From Bacteroidia bacterium (GTDB taxonomy: Bacteria > Bacteroidota > Bacteroidia > Flavobacteriales > Flavobacteriaceae), in assembly GCA_030431085.1 (NCBI GenBank), contig JAUIJW010000055.1, positions 1 to 11,611 on the forward strand: 11,611 nt of DNA. Reading direction: 5' to 3'. Position 1 is the stretch's first letter. Every line of letters starts with the position of its first letter. The notes below the pieces were generated by a model. It did no database searches. It was not told where the DNA came from and saw nothing but the letters and a program-made list of their open reading frames with translations. Shown piece by piece: positions 1 through 7,239 of this stretch. The position numbers and the translations under genes are program-made.

Positions 1-834
1 AGTATACACCAACATGATTGCTAATACTGGTATAAATAACAAATACTTTAACTTTAAGATTTCTCTCGATTTAACTTTTCCTAACATAATGATACGTTTT
101 TTAATAAGTGATTTTTTATAAAATGAGTTGACAAATGAAAACTGACTGACTTGAAATATTTGGCTGAGTAGACTTTCAAAATATACTTGCTTATTCTTAG
201 GATTTACAGTTTTGCTATCTGCAATAAACTCATGTAATTCGGTAATTCTGGACTGATAAATATAAACTATAGGATTAAACCAACATACTATTTTTTGAAA
301 TTCAAAAAACAATAAATCCACGCTATGCTTTTGCCTAACATGAACTAATTCATGTTTAATAATTTGCTCTTTTTGGCAAGTACCCGTCCCAATAAAAATA
401 TAATTAAAAAATGAGAAGGCTGTCGTACTATTGGTTATACTTATAAGGTGGTAGAATTCTTTTTTAGTTTTAGGATTACATTTTGTCAACCAAACAATTT
501 GAATCATCTTAGATAAAAAAACTACCGCCATTATAATCACACCTAACAAGTATACAAAACCAAGCCAATCAAAATAGTGGGCAACATTTACCACATTTTC
601 CTCTAAATAACCATCTGCGTTAATCATTACCTCTGGCAATAGTATTGTATACTCTGTTGGCAATTTTTCTTGTACTTGGGGAACTTTTAACCAAGGTAGA
701 ATATAGGCCAGTACCGAGGTGGATAATAAATAAACCCTATTCCATTGATAAAATGTTTCTTTACGTAAGACTAAGTCATAAATCAATAAAAACACTATTT
801 GTATGGTTAATACCTGAATGATATAATTAAGCAT
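1..834 (-). CDS. M56 family (BlaR1/MecR1-like) membrane metallopeptidase, partial
   Basis: The frame starts with ATG at 834 and stays open for 278 codons to the left edge, so the C-terminus is missing. Hydrophobic segments lie near residues 4-23, 34-50, 90-115 and 264-277. A zinc-protease motif HELVH is at 161-165, and HEFIAD at 201-206 carries the probable third metal ligand (Glu202) after WFNP at 185-188. This is the M56 layout. In BlaR1 and MecR1 such a protease receives a signal across the membrane and leads to cleavage or inactivation of the partner BlaI repressor. The start lies 5 nt after the blaI stop, so the two are surely co-transcribed. Bacteroidota M56 proteins often carry TonB-like or other periplasmic domains after the last membrane segment; that part lies outside the window. 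The inducing signal cannot be read from the sequence, and beta-lactam sensing should not be assumed. Confidence 0.9.
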   Translation of the reverse strand, partial: MLNYIIQVLTIQIVFLLIYDLVLRKETFYQWNRVYLLSTSVLAYILPWLKVPQVQEKLPTEYTILLPEVMINADGYLEENVVNVAHYFDWLGFVYLLGVIIMAVVFLSKMIQIVWLTKCNPKTKKEFYHLISITNSTTAFSFFNYIFIGTGTCQKEQIIKHELVHVRQKHSVDLLFFEFQKIVCWFNPIVYIYQSRITELHEFIADSKTVNPKNKQVYFESLLSQIFQVSQFSFVNSFYKKSLIKKRIIMLGKVKSREILKLKYLLFIPVLAIMLVYT

Positions 835-839
835 GATGA

Positions 840-1205
840 TTATTTTTTATCTTTTTTTAATTCGTTTAATACTCTTTCTAAATCTTCAATATCAACATCA
901 TTTTTCTTTACAAAAAATGAAACCAAACTTTTAAATGATCCTTCAAAATAACCATCCACTAAGTTTTTAATACTTTGCTTACTATAACTTTCTTTACCTA
1001 AAATTGGATAATATTGATATCCCTTGCCCAAAGGTCTATGTGCTACAAATTGTTTGTTCTCAAGAATTCTAACAATAGTAGATACTGTGTTATAGGCAGG
1101 TTTTGGGTAAGGCATTTTTTCAATAATCTCTTTTATAGTTGCTTGTTCTAGCCCCCATAAAATGTGCATGATTTGCTCTTCCGCTTTGGTTAATCTTTTT
1201 TTCAT
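840..1205 (-). CDS. BlaI/MecI/CopY-family transcriptional repressor
   Basis: A 121-residue winged-helix repressor of normal family length. It opens with LTKAEEQIMHILW, typical of the family. The recognition-helix region YNTVSTIVRILENK is at about residues 38-51, and the wing ends in GKGYQYYP at 60-67. The C-terminal half (about 72-121) is the helical dimerisation region that the partner M56 protease or its downstream protease cleaves in staphylococcal systems. I chose ATG at 1205 (MKKRLTK). An in-frame TTG at 1211 would add two residues, but it sits inside a palindromic operator and only about 16 nt from the predicted transcription start. The gene is first in an operon with the M56 protease and is preceded by three operator-like dyads, so negative autoregulation is the expected control. 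Confidence 0.95.
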   Translation of the reverse strand: MKKRLTKAEEQIMHILWGLEQATIKEIIEKMPYPKPAYNTVSTIVRILENKQFVAHRPLGKGYQYYPILGKESYSKQSIKNLVDGYFEGSFKSLVSFFVKKNDVDIEDLERVLNELKKDKK

Positions 1206-1209
1206 ATTC

Positions 1210-1225
1210 AACTAATCTTTTAGTT
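1210..1225. promoter_or_regulatory. BlaI operator-like dyad 1
   Basis: Palindrome AACTAA-TCTT-TTAGTT: two 6-bp inverted half-sites around a 4-bp spacer. It lies in the short untranslated leader just before the blaI start, so bound repressor would block early transcription. The same half-sites and spacing recur at 1241 and 1259. Assignment to BlaI is inferred from position and repetition. Confidence 0.75.
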
Positions 1226-1233
1226 TTAAAATA

Positions 1234-1241
1234 CAAATATA
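1234..1241 (-). promoter_or_regulatory. Predicted -7 promoter box of the blaI-M56 operon
   Basis: On the minus strand the bases read TATATTTG, an exact match to the Bacteroidota -7 consensus TAnnTTTG. Transcription would begin near 1227, giving a leader of roughly 22 nt before the ATG at 1205. No good -33 TTG element stands at the usual distance. The box lies between operator dyads 1 and 2 and touches dyad 2, which fits a repressible promoter. Confidence 0.6.
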
Positions 1242-1256
1242 ACTAAATATTTAGTT
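1241..1256. promoter_or_regulatory. BlaI operator-like dyad 2
   Basis: A perfect 16-bp palindrome, AACTAA-ATAT-TTAGTT. It starts 31 bp from the start of dyad 1, overlaps the predicted -7 box by one base and covers the -10 to -25 region of the blaI promoter. It is the most symmetrical of the three copies and therefore the likely primary operator. Confidence 0.8.
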
Positions 1257-1258
1257 TT

Positions 1259-1274
1259 AACTAATTTTTTAGTT
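1259..1274. promoter_or_regulatory. BlaI operator-like dyad 3
   Basis: Third copy, AACTAA-TTTT-TTAGTT, starting 18 bp from the start of dyad 2. It covers the expected -33 region of the blaI promoter. With dyads 1 and 2 it brackets the whole core promoter. Confidence 0.75.
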
Positions 1275-1285
1275 ACAAATGTCAA

Positions 1286-1318
1286 TAAAAAACCCAAACT
1301 TAAAAGTTTGGGTTTTTT
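1286..1318 (-). terminator. Rho-independent terminator of the TonB-domain lipoprotein gene
   Basis: An AACCCAAACTT / AGTTTGGGTT inverted repeat forms a stem of about 10 bp with a small A/T loop. It is flanked by an A-run on one side and a T-run on the other, so it would work in either direction. It begins 8 nt after the lipoprotein stop codon. It separates that transcript from the blaI promoter region, so the lipoprotein gene is probably not part of the blaI operon. Confidence 0.85.
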
Positions 1319-1325
1319 ATCAATA

Positions 1326-1997
1326 CTATTTTACTTTATAATCAATTGGCAAAGCATATTGTACATTCACTGGTACATCATTTACAGTACCTGGCTTAAA
1401 TTGTGGCAATCTTTTTACCACTCTTTCAGCTTCTTTTGTCATCGCATCATTAGGTCCTACAGCCTTAACCTGCGTTACATTACCGTTTTTATCAATAATA
1501 AAATTAACAACTAATTTTGAATCCGAAGTATCTGTTTGTCCAATCTCTTTAGCCACATCCTCATCAAAATTATGTGACACGAATGCTGATATTTTTTTAT
1601 TAAAACATGCTTTTTGATCTGCAGCATCTTCACAACCAGGATATACTGGTACTTGTTCAACATTAAAAAATGTAACGAATTCTACCACCTCAACTTCTTG
1701 TACATCGTTATCTACATCAACGGCATCTACCTCTTCAGTAGCCGCTTCAGCTGCTTTCTCGGTTGCTACAGATTGGCCTTCATTAGATTGATCTGTACTA
1801 GATTGGTGTGTGCTCGAACTTCCTGAACTTTCATTGGTAGTATCATCATCTCCCTCTACTTTCTCTTCTACAACAATAGTCTCTACCTCTACATCTTCTT
1901 CTGGGCTAGATTCACTCTTCTTTTTACAGGCTACGGCTAAAGATACTACCAGTAGCGCTAAGCCTAAATACTTTAAAATAAGTTTTAAATTTTTCAT
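1326..1997 (-). CDS. Lipoprotein with C-terminal TonB-like domain
   Basis: 223 residues. The N-terminus (MKNLKLILKYLGLALL) is a signal peptide ending in the lipobox LAVAC, with Cys24 as the lipidated residue. Residues about 25-105 form a low-complexity linker rich in Glu, Asp, Ser and Thr. Residues about 115-221 look like a TonB C-terminal domain in its Bacteroidota form: VPVYPGCE with a second cysteine (Cys122 and Cys131), then VNFIIDKNGNV, a helix, LPQFKPGTVNDVPV and a final strand ending IDYKVK. Classical TonB has an inner-membrane helix that couples to ExbB/ExbD and a Pro-rich spacer. Here there is a lipid anchor and an acidic spacer, so energy transduction by the usual mechanism is unlikely. 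It may be a periplasmic or outer-membrane-anchored partner domain. The neighbouring BlaI/M56 pair is suggestive because M56 proteins in this phylum often carry such domains. The function is not known. Confidence 0.85.
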   Translation of the reverse strand: MKNLKLILKYLGLALLVVSLAVACKKKSESSPEEDVEVETIVVEEKVEGDDDTTNESSGSSSTHQSSTDQSNEGQSVATEKAAEAATEEVDAVDVDNDVQEVEVVEFVTFFNVEQVPVYPGCEDAADQKACFNKKISAFVSHNFDEDVAKEIGQTDTSDSKLVVNFIIDKNGNVTQVKAVGPNDAMTKEAERVVKRLPQFKPGTVNDVPVNVQYALPIDYKVK

Positions 1998-2029
1998 AAT
2001 AAATGTTTGGTTATAATAATTGATTGTTC

Positions 2030-2037
2030 CAAATGTA
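2030..2037 (-). promoter_or_regulatory. Predicted -7 promoter box of the TonB-domain lipoprotein gene
   Basis: The minus strand reads TACATTTG, an exact TAnnTTTG match, 33 nt upstream of the ATG at 1997. Transcription would start near 2023, giving a leader of about 26 nt. I see no clear -33 element. Confidence 0.5.
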
Positions 2038-2097
2038 TAAAATATTATGATATTTACTCATTTATAATTTTAGTATCTTCACTGCTTTACAAAAGTT

Positions 2098-2595
2098 ATG
2101 GATTGGTTTTTACTTGTTATTGGGTTTATCTTTACACTTTTAGGTATTGCAGGGTCATTTTTACCAGTTCTACCAGGCCCCATAACTGGATGGATTGGCT
2201 TGCTGCTTTTACATTTAACAAGTGTGGTTCCAGTAAGCTATTCATTTCTAGGCATTACTCTAGCCGTTTCTTTAGTGATTTGGATATTAGATTATATCAT
2301 TCCATCGATGGGCACTAAACGATTTGGCGGCAGCAAATATGGAGCCTACGGTACTACTATAGGTTTAATTATAGGATTAATTTCTCCCTTTCCATTTGGA
2401 TTTGTAATTGGCGCATTTATCGGGGCATTTATCGGTGAAATCTTATATAAACCAGAAATTAATAGAGCAACCAAAGCCGCTATTGGTTCTTTTTTAGGAT
2501 TTTTGGCTTCTACAACTCTTAAATTTATCGTTAGTGTGATTTTTGTGGGACTATATATTTCAATTGTGATCAACCACTCTAGCCATTGGCATTAG
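2098..2595 (+). CDS. DUF456 family membrane protein
   Basis: 165 residues, almost entirely hydrophobic, with membrane segments near 3-20, 30-45, 50-70, 84-118 (a Gly-rich pair) and 128-158. The family signature is clear: FLPVLPGPITGWIGLLLL at 21-38, then DYIIPSMGTKRFGGSKYG at 65-82 and GAFIGAFIGEI at 105-115. DUF456 proteins are small integral membrane proteins of unknown function. The gene stands alone on the plus strand. It is divergent from the lipoprotein gene (100 bp between starts) and converges on the export cluster, with only 23 bp between stops and no hairpin there. A -7 box for this gene is not obvious. The family call is secure, but no biochemical role can be given. Confidence 0.9.
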   Translation: MDWFLLVIGFIFTLLGIAGSFLPVLPGPITGWIGLLLLHLTSVVPVSYSFLGITLAVSLVIWILDYIIPSMGTKRFGGSKYGAYGTTIGLIIGLISPFPFGFVIGAFIGAFIGEILYKPEINRATKAAIGSFLGFLASTTLKFIVSVIFVGLYISIVINHSSHWH

Positions 2596-2618
2596 TTCTT
2601 ATCTACACCTACACAAGT

Positions 2619-3677
2619 CTACTCAATTTCACGAGCTTCTTCAACCCATTTGATATATAACTGATACACCACAGATAATACTACCGGGCCAATAAAAAGA
2701 CCGAGCATTCCCATAGACATCATTCCTCCTAGAGCACCAATTAATATCACCAACATTGGTGTTTCTAATCCTTTGCCCAATAACATCGGTTTTAAAACAT
2801 TATCAGATAAAGACACTATTATTGCATATACAGTAAATATGATAGCAGGTGTAGTGTCCGCTATAGAAAAGACGATGCCTATGGCAGGAATCATGGCCAA
2901 CAAAGCTGGTATTTGAACAATAGCAAACACAAGCACAATGAGCGCAAAAAATCCTGCTGCAGGTAAACCAATAACCGCAAATCCTATATAGGCTAAAACG
3001 GCCTGAATTATTGCCACAAGTAAAATTCCTTTCACCACACTTCTAATCGTACTAATTATCATTTGTACCAATCCTTCACCTTTGCCTTCTATCAACCTAT
3101 TACCTAATAGCACACTAGATTTATAACCACTTTCTGCAGAATACATAAAAACTCCAGCAAAAATCAACGAAAAAAGTGCCAAAAACACAGAACCCATTAA
3201 TCCAGTAAAACTGCTAAATAATGAACCAAATATTTTTCCTAAAGCTTCTCTATGCTCTGTAATAAGATTCTGAAGGTTTGCATTGGCTTGTGTCCATAAA
3301 TCAAATACCTTCTCTCCAATAATCGGCCATTCTTTTACTTCATTGGATGGAGGTGGTATTTTAATTGTACCCGCTTCAAAGCTCTCCTTAAACTCTACAG
3401 AACTGGTCACAATTGAGGTAGACAATTGAATGGTGGGCACAACAATTATGGCCAATAGAATTAAAATAAAAAGAGTGGTTACTAAACTCTTCTTTTTTCC
3501 TTTAAAAGCTTTAATTACTTTTTCATAAACAGGATATAGGGCAATACCCACCAATACAGACCAAACAATAATGGTTACGAAAGGTTTTACTATTAAAAAA
3601 CTCCATACTAATACAATAGATAAAATGGTAATTTTTAAAAAGACATCAATAGGTTGTTTGTGTGATATATTTTTCAT
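2619..3677 (-). CDS. AI-2E/PerM family transporter (UPF0118)
   Basis: 352 residues, normal for the family. There are paired membrane segments near 13-30 and 33-50, one at 65-85, a soluble insert at about 92-150, then five or so segments from 155 to 342. Family marks are GILLVAIIQAVLAYIGFAVIGLP (217-239), SDNVLKPMLLGKG (291-303) and GGMMSMGMLGLFIGPV (317-332). The family name comes from E. coli TqsA (autoinducer-2 export), but members also include Na+/H+ antiporters and proteins of unknown substrate, so quorum signalling should not be inferred. The start lies 16 nt after the stop of the outer-membrane efflux gene, which makes it the last gene of the export cluster. No terminator hairpin is seen after its stop. 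Confidence 0.9.
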   Translation of the reverse strand: MKNISHKQPIDVFLKITILSIVLVWSFLIVKPFVTIIVWSVLVGIALYPVYEKVIKAFKGKKKSLVTTLFILILLAIIVVPTIQLSTSIVTSSVEFKESFEAGTIKIPPPSNEVKEWPIIGEKVFDLWTQANANLQNLITEHREALGKIFGSLFSSFTGLMGSVFLALFSLIFAGVFMYSAESGYKSSVLLGNRLIEGKGEGLVQMIISTIRSVVKGILLVAIIQAVLAYIGFAVIGLPAAGFFALIVLVFAIVQIPALLAMIPAIGIVFSIADTTPAIIFTVYAIIVSLSDNVLKPMLLGKGLETPMLVILIGALGGMMSMGMLGLFIGPVVLSVVYQLYIKWVEEAREIE

Positions 3678-3693
3678 TATTATTAAGATTAAA

Positions 3694-5082
3694 TTAGTTT
3701 GCTTGTCTAGGTATATCTACCGTCCATCCACCACCAAGTGCTTGGTATAGATTTATAATAGATGATAATTGTTGTTTAAATGCTTCTGAGGCTTTCAACT
3801 CCGCATTAAATTGTGAATTTTGTAAATTTAAAACCTCTAAATAGTTCGTCATTCCACCATCATATCGCACCCATGCTAAATGCGCTGCATTGGTAGCCAA
3901 TTTCATTTGTTCGTCTCTTAAATGATATTCTTTTTTATACGTTTCTACCTCTATCATAGCATCTTCCACCTCTTGTAAAGCCAATAAATAAGTCATTTGA
4001 TAATTCAATAATAGCTGCTCTGTTCGCTCACGCTCTACTTCTACATTTCGCTGTAGCTTTCCGGCATTAAAAATTGGCCCCAATAACTGTGCTCCCAAAT
4101 CGGCAAATAACGATACAGGGTTTATCAATTGTGCTCCCATATCTAGGCTTAACGTTAATGAAGGATATTTTAATGCTTCTGCTACACCAATTCTTAAGGT
4201 TTGTGCATGTAATTTTCTTTCTGCCATCAATATATCAGGTCTTCTATTGATCAACTCAGAAGGTAAACCTACCGGAACTCTAGGTAAAGATATTTGTTCG
4301 AATAAAGATAAACCTCTAGGCATGCTTTTAGGAGCTGTTCCTAACAATATGCTTATTGCATTTTCTATTTTGACTCTTGAACGCTCGAAAACCTCTATCG
4401 CTGCTTGTGCTTCTATTAACTGTATTTTAGATTGCGACAAATCTACATCGCTAATTATACCCGCATTAAACCTAGCTTGCATGACCTCGAGGTTTTCTTT
4501 AAAATTATCAGCGGTTTTTTCTGCAATGATTAATCGGTTGTCGACATCTCTTAAAGCCACATAGGCATTGGCCATTGCAGCCACAATGCTTATATTTAGT
4601 GTTTTATATGCTTCTTCTGAGGCTAAATATTCTTGCAGAGCAACCTCATTTAATGTTTTTATTTTTTGCCAAAGATCTACGGTATATGAAATGTTTAATC
4701 CTACTCCTATATTATTAGCCAGCCCTGATGCTTCTGAATTGGCTGTACTTGAGCCATAGGTATTGTACCCAATACTTGGATACAGATCTGCTCGAGAGAT
4801 CTCTAAATACAATTGCGATTCTTCAATTCTAGAAATTGCAATTTGAATGTCTATATTATTTACCAAGGCTGTATCTATTAAACTAACCAAAACACTATCC
4901 TGAAACAATTTCCACCAAGGTATATTCGAAATGGCTGTATCTTTGGGGAAGTCTTGTCGAAAGGAAATAGGCCCTTCCTGTTGAGGTTTAACATAGTCTT
5001 CACCCACTTTACAAGCGTTTATCAAAGCAATCATAGAACACAAAATACTCCAGAATACAATATGTTTTCTCAAACCACTCAT
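3694..5082 (-). CDS. NodT/TolC-type outer-membrane efflux lipoprotein
   Basis: 462 residues. The signal peptide ends in the lipobox LINAC (Cys24), followed by KVGEDYVKP, a form of the C-x-VGPDY-x-x-P start of this family. Two outer-membrane efflux repeats cover about 65-250 and 270-455. Typical marks are WWKLFQDSVL at 56-65, the inter-repeat motif GLPSELINRRPDI at 272-284, RYDGGMTNYLEVLNLQ at 406-421 and LYQALGGGW at 445-453. As a trimer it would form the outer-membrane channel and periplasmic tunnel for the adaptor and inner-membrane protein encoded upstream. The ATG overlaps the stop of the DUF2955 gene as ATGA (5079-5082), so translation is coupled and one complex is likely. Confidence 0.93.
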   Translation of the reverse strand: MSGLRKHIVFWSILCSMIALINACKVGEDYVKPQQEGPISFRQDFPKDTAISNIPWWKLFQDSVLVSLIDTALVNNIDIQIAISRIEESQLYLEISRADLYPSIGYNTYGSSTANSEASGLANNIGVGLNISYTVDLWQKIKTLNEVALQEYLASEEAYKTLNISIVAAMANAYVALRDVDNRLIIAEKTADNFKENLEVMQARFNAGIISDVDLSQSKIQLIEAQAAIEVFERSRVKIENAISILLGTAPKSMPRGLSLFEQISLPRVPVGLPSELINRRPDILMAERKLHAQTLRIGVAEALKYPSLTLSLDMGAQLINPVSLFADLGAQLLGPIFNAGKLQRNVEVERERTEQLLLNYQMTYLLALQEVEDAMIEVETYKKEYHLRDEQMKLATNAAHLAWVRYDGGMTNYLEVLNLQNSQFNAELKASEAFKQQLSSIINLYQALGGGWTVDIPRQAN

Positions 5083-6122
5083 ACCGCTTTGTTTTCTTTT
5101 GATTTTAAGATACGATTCAAAATCCCGAAGGCTATAACCACGTAAATTACTGCTATGGCAATTTGAAGAACTCTAGTCCATACTTTATCTCCAGCTTCGT
5201 CATCTGATGCGGTAACAGATCCTAGAATAAGCAGAAATGTTGAAAAACCACTGCCATAAATATTAGCCAACTTTCTGTTAGAAAATAAACGTGCCGCAAA
5301 TAATAACCCTATACAAATGGTAATTAATATCATAAAAACAAAGTTTGGCGCCATGACCAATAACTTATAGGCGATTATACCAAACACCCCTCCAAGTATA
5401 TTGGCCAAAATAAGCACTAATCCGGCTTTGGGATTGGCTAAGGACGGACTCACAGACAAAATTGCAATGAATGTAAGTATCAAAATACTTGATGACAATT
5501 TAAAGGCGTAGAACAACAGTAAAACTGGCAGTAAAATAATAATGATATGGGTGGCATATTTAAACCGCTCTAATTCTGATTGATTCACTAAATTCTTTTT
5601 AGGCTTGGTAAATTTGGTGTCTGCCTCTGATATCGGAATTATCAAAAAAATAAACTGTGTAAGTATTATAGCCATAAAGGCATTGAATACCAACCTTAAT
5701 GCTACATAGCCCCCTATAGCCAAATTATCTATCGATACAAATGGTATAATAATTAAACTCACCAAAATAAATAGTTTAACCATCAAAGGAAATTTATTTG
5801 TAAAATAAACCCAAAGCAACACCAACATTAAAAGTGGCATAAATACCATAGGGTAATCTAAAAAAAGTTGGCTAAAAATAACTGTTAACCCCGTAATTAG
5901 AATTAAGACACCTATAAAACCAGCACCTTGTTTCAATTTTAAAGGTCTGGCCCCTGGAGCCAAATAACCCAATGATAATACGGAGGTTAGATAAGCTAAA
6001 TCGTAATTTAGCAATGCTGTGACAGCGACAATAAAACTTGAACCAATGACATACCTTAAAACTGGTCTTGAAGATTGCCAGTCTATGTGCAATATGGGTA
6101 ATTTTAAAGTACTACCTAACAT
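5079..6122 (-). CDS. DUF2955 (FUSC-like) inner-membrane transport protein
   Basis: 347 residues with two blocks of membrane helices: about 23-163, then a basic hydrophilic loop with SEADTKFTKPKK (165-176), then about 190-338. The internal duplication and the DWQSSRPVLRY start resemble DUF2955, a relative of the fusaric-acid-resistance/aromatic-acid exporter group (FUSC, AaeB). NPKAGLVLILANILGGVFGI (230-249) and GSGFSTFLLILGS (290-302) are conserved-looking parts. Proteins of this type sit next to HlyD/EmrA-like adaptors and probably provide the inner-membrane pore. Here the gene overlaps the adaptor gene by 11 nt and the efflux lipoprotein gene by 4 nt. The substrate is unknown; small aromatic acids are only an analogy with AaeAB. 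Confidence 0.82.
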   Translation of the reverse strand: MLGSTLKLPILHIDWQSSRPVLRYVIGSSFIVAVTALLNYDLAYLTSVLSLGYLAPGARPLKLKQGAGFIGVLILITGLTVIFSQLFLDYPMVFMPLLMLVLLWVYFTNKFPLMVKLFILVSLIIIPFVSIDNLAIGGYVALRLVFNAFMAIILTQFIFLIIPISEADTKFTKPKKNLVNQSELERFKYATHIIIILLPVLLLFYAFKLSSSILILTFIAILSVSPSLANPKAGLVLILANILGGVFGIIAYKLLVMAPNFVFMILITICIGLLFAARLFSNRKLANIYGSGFSTFLLILGSVTASDDEAGDKVWTRVLQIAIAVIYVVIAFGILNRILKSKENKAV

Positions 6123-7239
6123 ATGATAACCATGAGATTATACGAATTCTTAATGATGCAATAGCATTAAGTAAGAAATTGTTTCCGGTATAGACTACCA
6201 CATCTACTTGACCTCCTAAGCGGAGCAAACCTTCGATTTCCTTACTTTCTGCATGTATAATCACTGGAAACCTTTGCGGATCTTGTAACCAACCTTTTTT
6301 ATCTGATATTTTTGGCAACCCACCTTTATTAGTCTCATCGCTAGAAACGCCAAATCCAACGCTACGCACTTTTCCTTTGAATATCTTTCCTGGTGCTACA
6401 TCAAAAGTTAATTCAACCTCATTTCCTTCATCCATCAACGAAAGGTTATTTTCTTTCATGTTCGCTTGAATCCATACATCTGATTTTGAAATTAAAGTTG
6501 TTAAGGGTTGTCCTGTTGAGGCATAGTAACCCAAATCTAAATCAAAACTTTCTATCACACCATCTGTTGGAGCAATAAGGGTAGAAAAAGCCAAATCTAA
6601 TTGCGCCTGTTCTAAATTTTGGATGGCAGTGATAATTTTAGGATTATCCGGACCAGATTCACCTAAAGATTGCTTGGCCCTTTCTAGACTAGCTTCGGCA
6701 GATGCTACCTGTTCTGTGGCTTGCAATAATGCCGTTTCCGATTCGTCTTTATCGGCCTCTGATAAGGCACCTTCATTTTCAAGCATTACTTTTTGCACTC
6801 TATTCCAATTCCGTTGCGCCCTATCCAACTGTGCCCTCGCTACTCCTAATTTACCAGCAGACGATTTTACGGAAGCCGAACTGGCTGCCACAGATTGTGT
6901 GGCATTATCTACACTAGCTTCCGCTTTAGCGACAGCAATTTCAAAAGGCCTTTTATCTATTTGAAATAGAGTATCTCCGGCCTTAACTTTACTGTGTAAT
7001 TTTATATTGATTTGGGTAATAAAACCAGAAACTTTTGGCGTTACTGGCGTAATCAAACCCTGAACTCTGGCTTGATCTGTATAGGGGGTATGTCGATCTG
7101 CAAGAACGTACCAAATAAAAAATAACGTGGTACCGATAAAAACTAGAATCGTAATTTTTTTGATAGCACTCTTCTCTTCTTTTACTGGATGAGGTTCTGG
7201 ATTCTTTTTCTCTAAAGTTTCTGTTTGGTCGTCTTCCAT
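6112..7239 (-). CDS. HlyD/EmrA-type periplasmic adaptor (membrane fusion) protein
   Basis: 375 residues. A charged cytoplasmic tail (1-27) precedes one membrane helix (about 28-47). Next come TDQARVQGLITPVTPKVSG and the first lipoyl half (66-97), a long Ala/Gln/Glu-rich alpha-hairpin (about 99-215), the second lipoyl half APTDGVIESFDLDLGYY (223-239), and a beta-barrel region (252-350) with RFPVIIHAE at 323-331. The membrane anchor and hairpin match EmrA/AaeA rather than lipoprotein AcrA-type adaptors. It would bridge the DUF2955 protein and the outer-membrane lipoprotein. The last 20 residues (LLNAIASLRIRIISWLSYVR) are a hydrophobic/basic tail beyond the barrel. This is the first gene of the cluster, and its 3' end overlaps the next gene by 11 nt. 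Confidence 0.93.
   Translation of the reverse strand: MEDDQTETLEKKNPEPHPVKEEKSAIKKITILVFIGTTLFFIWYVLADRHTPYTDQARVQGLITPVTPKVSGFITQINIKLHSKVKAGDTLFQIDKRPFEIAVAKAEASVDNATQSVAASSASVKSSAGKLGVARAQLDRAQRNWNRVQKVMLENEGALSEADKDESETALLQATEQVASAEASLERAKQSLGESGPDNPKIITAIQNLEQAQLDLAFSTLIAPTDGVIESFDLDLGYYASTGQPLTTLISKSDVWIQANMKENNLSLMDEGNEVELTFDVAPGKIFKGKVRSVGFGVSSDETNKGGLPKISDKKGWLQDPQRFPVIIHAESKEIEGLLRLGGQVDVVVYTGNNFLLNAIASLRIRIISWLSYVR

Noticed and set aside
1..1205. Beta-lactam resistance locus
   Set aside because: The repressor/protease pair resembles BlaI/BlaR1, but no beta-lactamase or PBP gene is adjacent, and such pairs in Bacteroidota are widespread with unknown signals.
1206..1211. TTG codon at 1211 as an upstream start for the BlaI repressor
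   Set aside because: It adds only Met-Asn, overlaps operator dyad 1 and lies very close to the predicted transcription start. The ATG at 1205 gives the family-typical N-terminus.
1810..2016. Plus-strand open frame opposite the TonB-domain lipoprotein gene
   Set aside because: Its Ser/Thr-rich product is the antisense reading of the acidic linker and signal peptide region. It has no promoter or family resemblance.
2619..3677. A quorum-sensing (autoinducer-2) role for the AI-2E family gene
   Set aside because: The family name reflects one E. coli member; the family is functionally mixed and no luxS or lsr gene is in the window.
3691..3700. Single half-site resembling the BlaI dyad (AATTAGTTT) between the efflux and AI-2E genes
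   Set aside because: There is no inverted partner at the right distance and the base composition makes chance matches likely.
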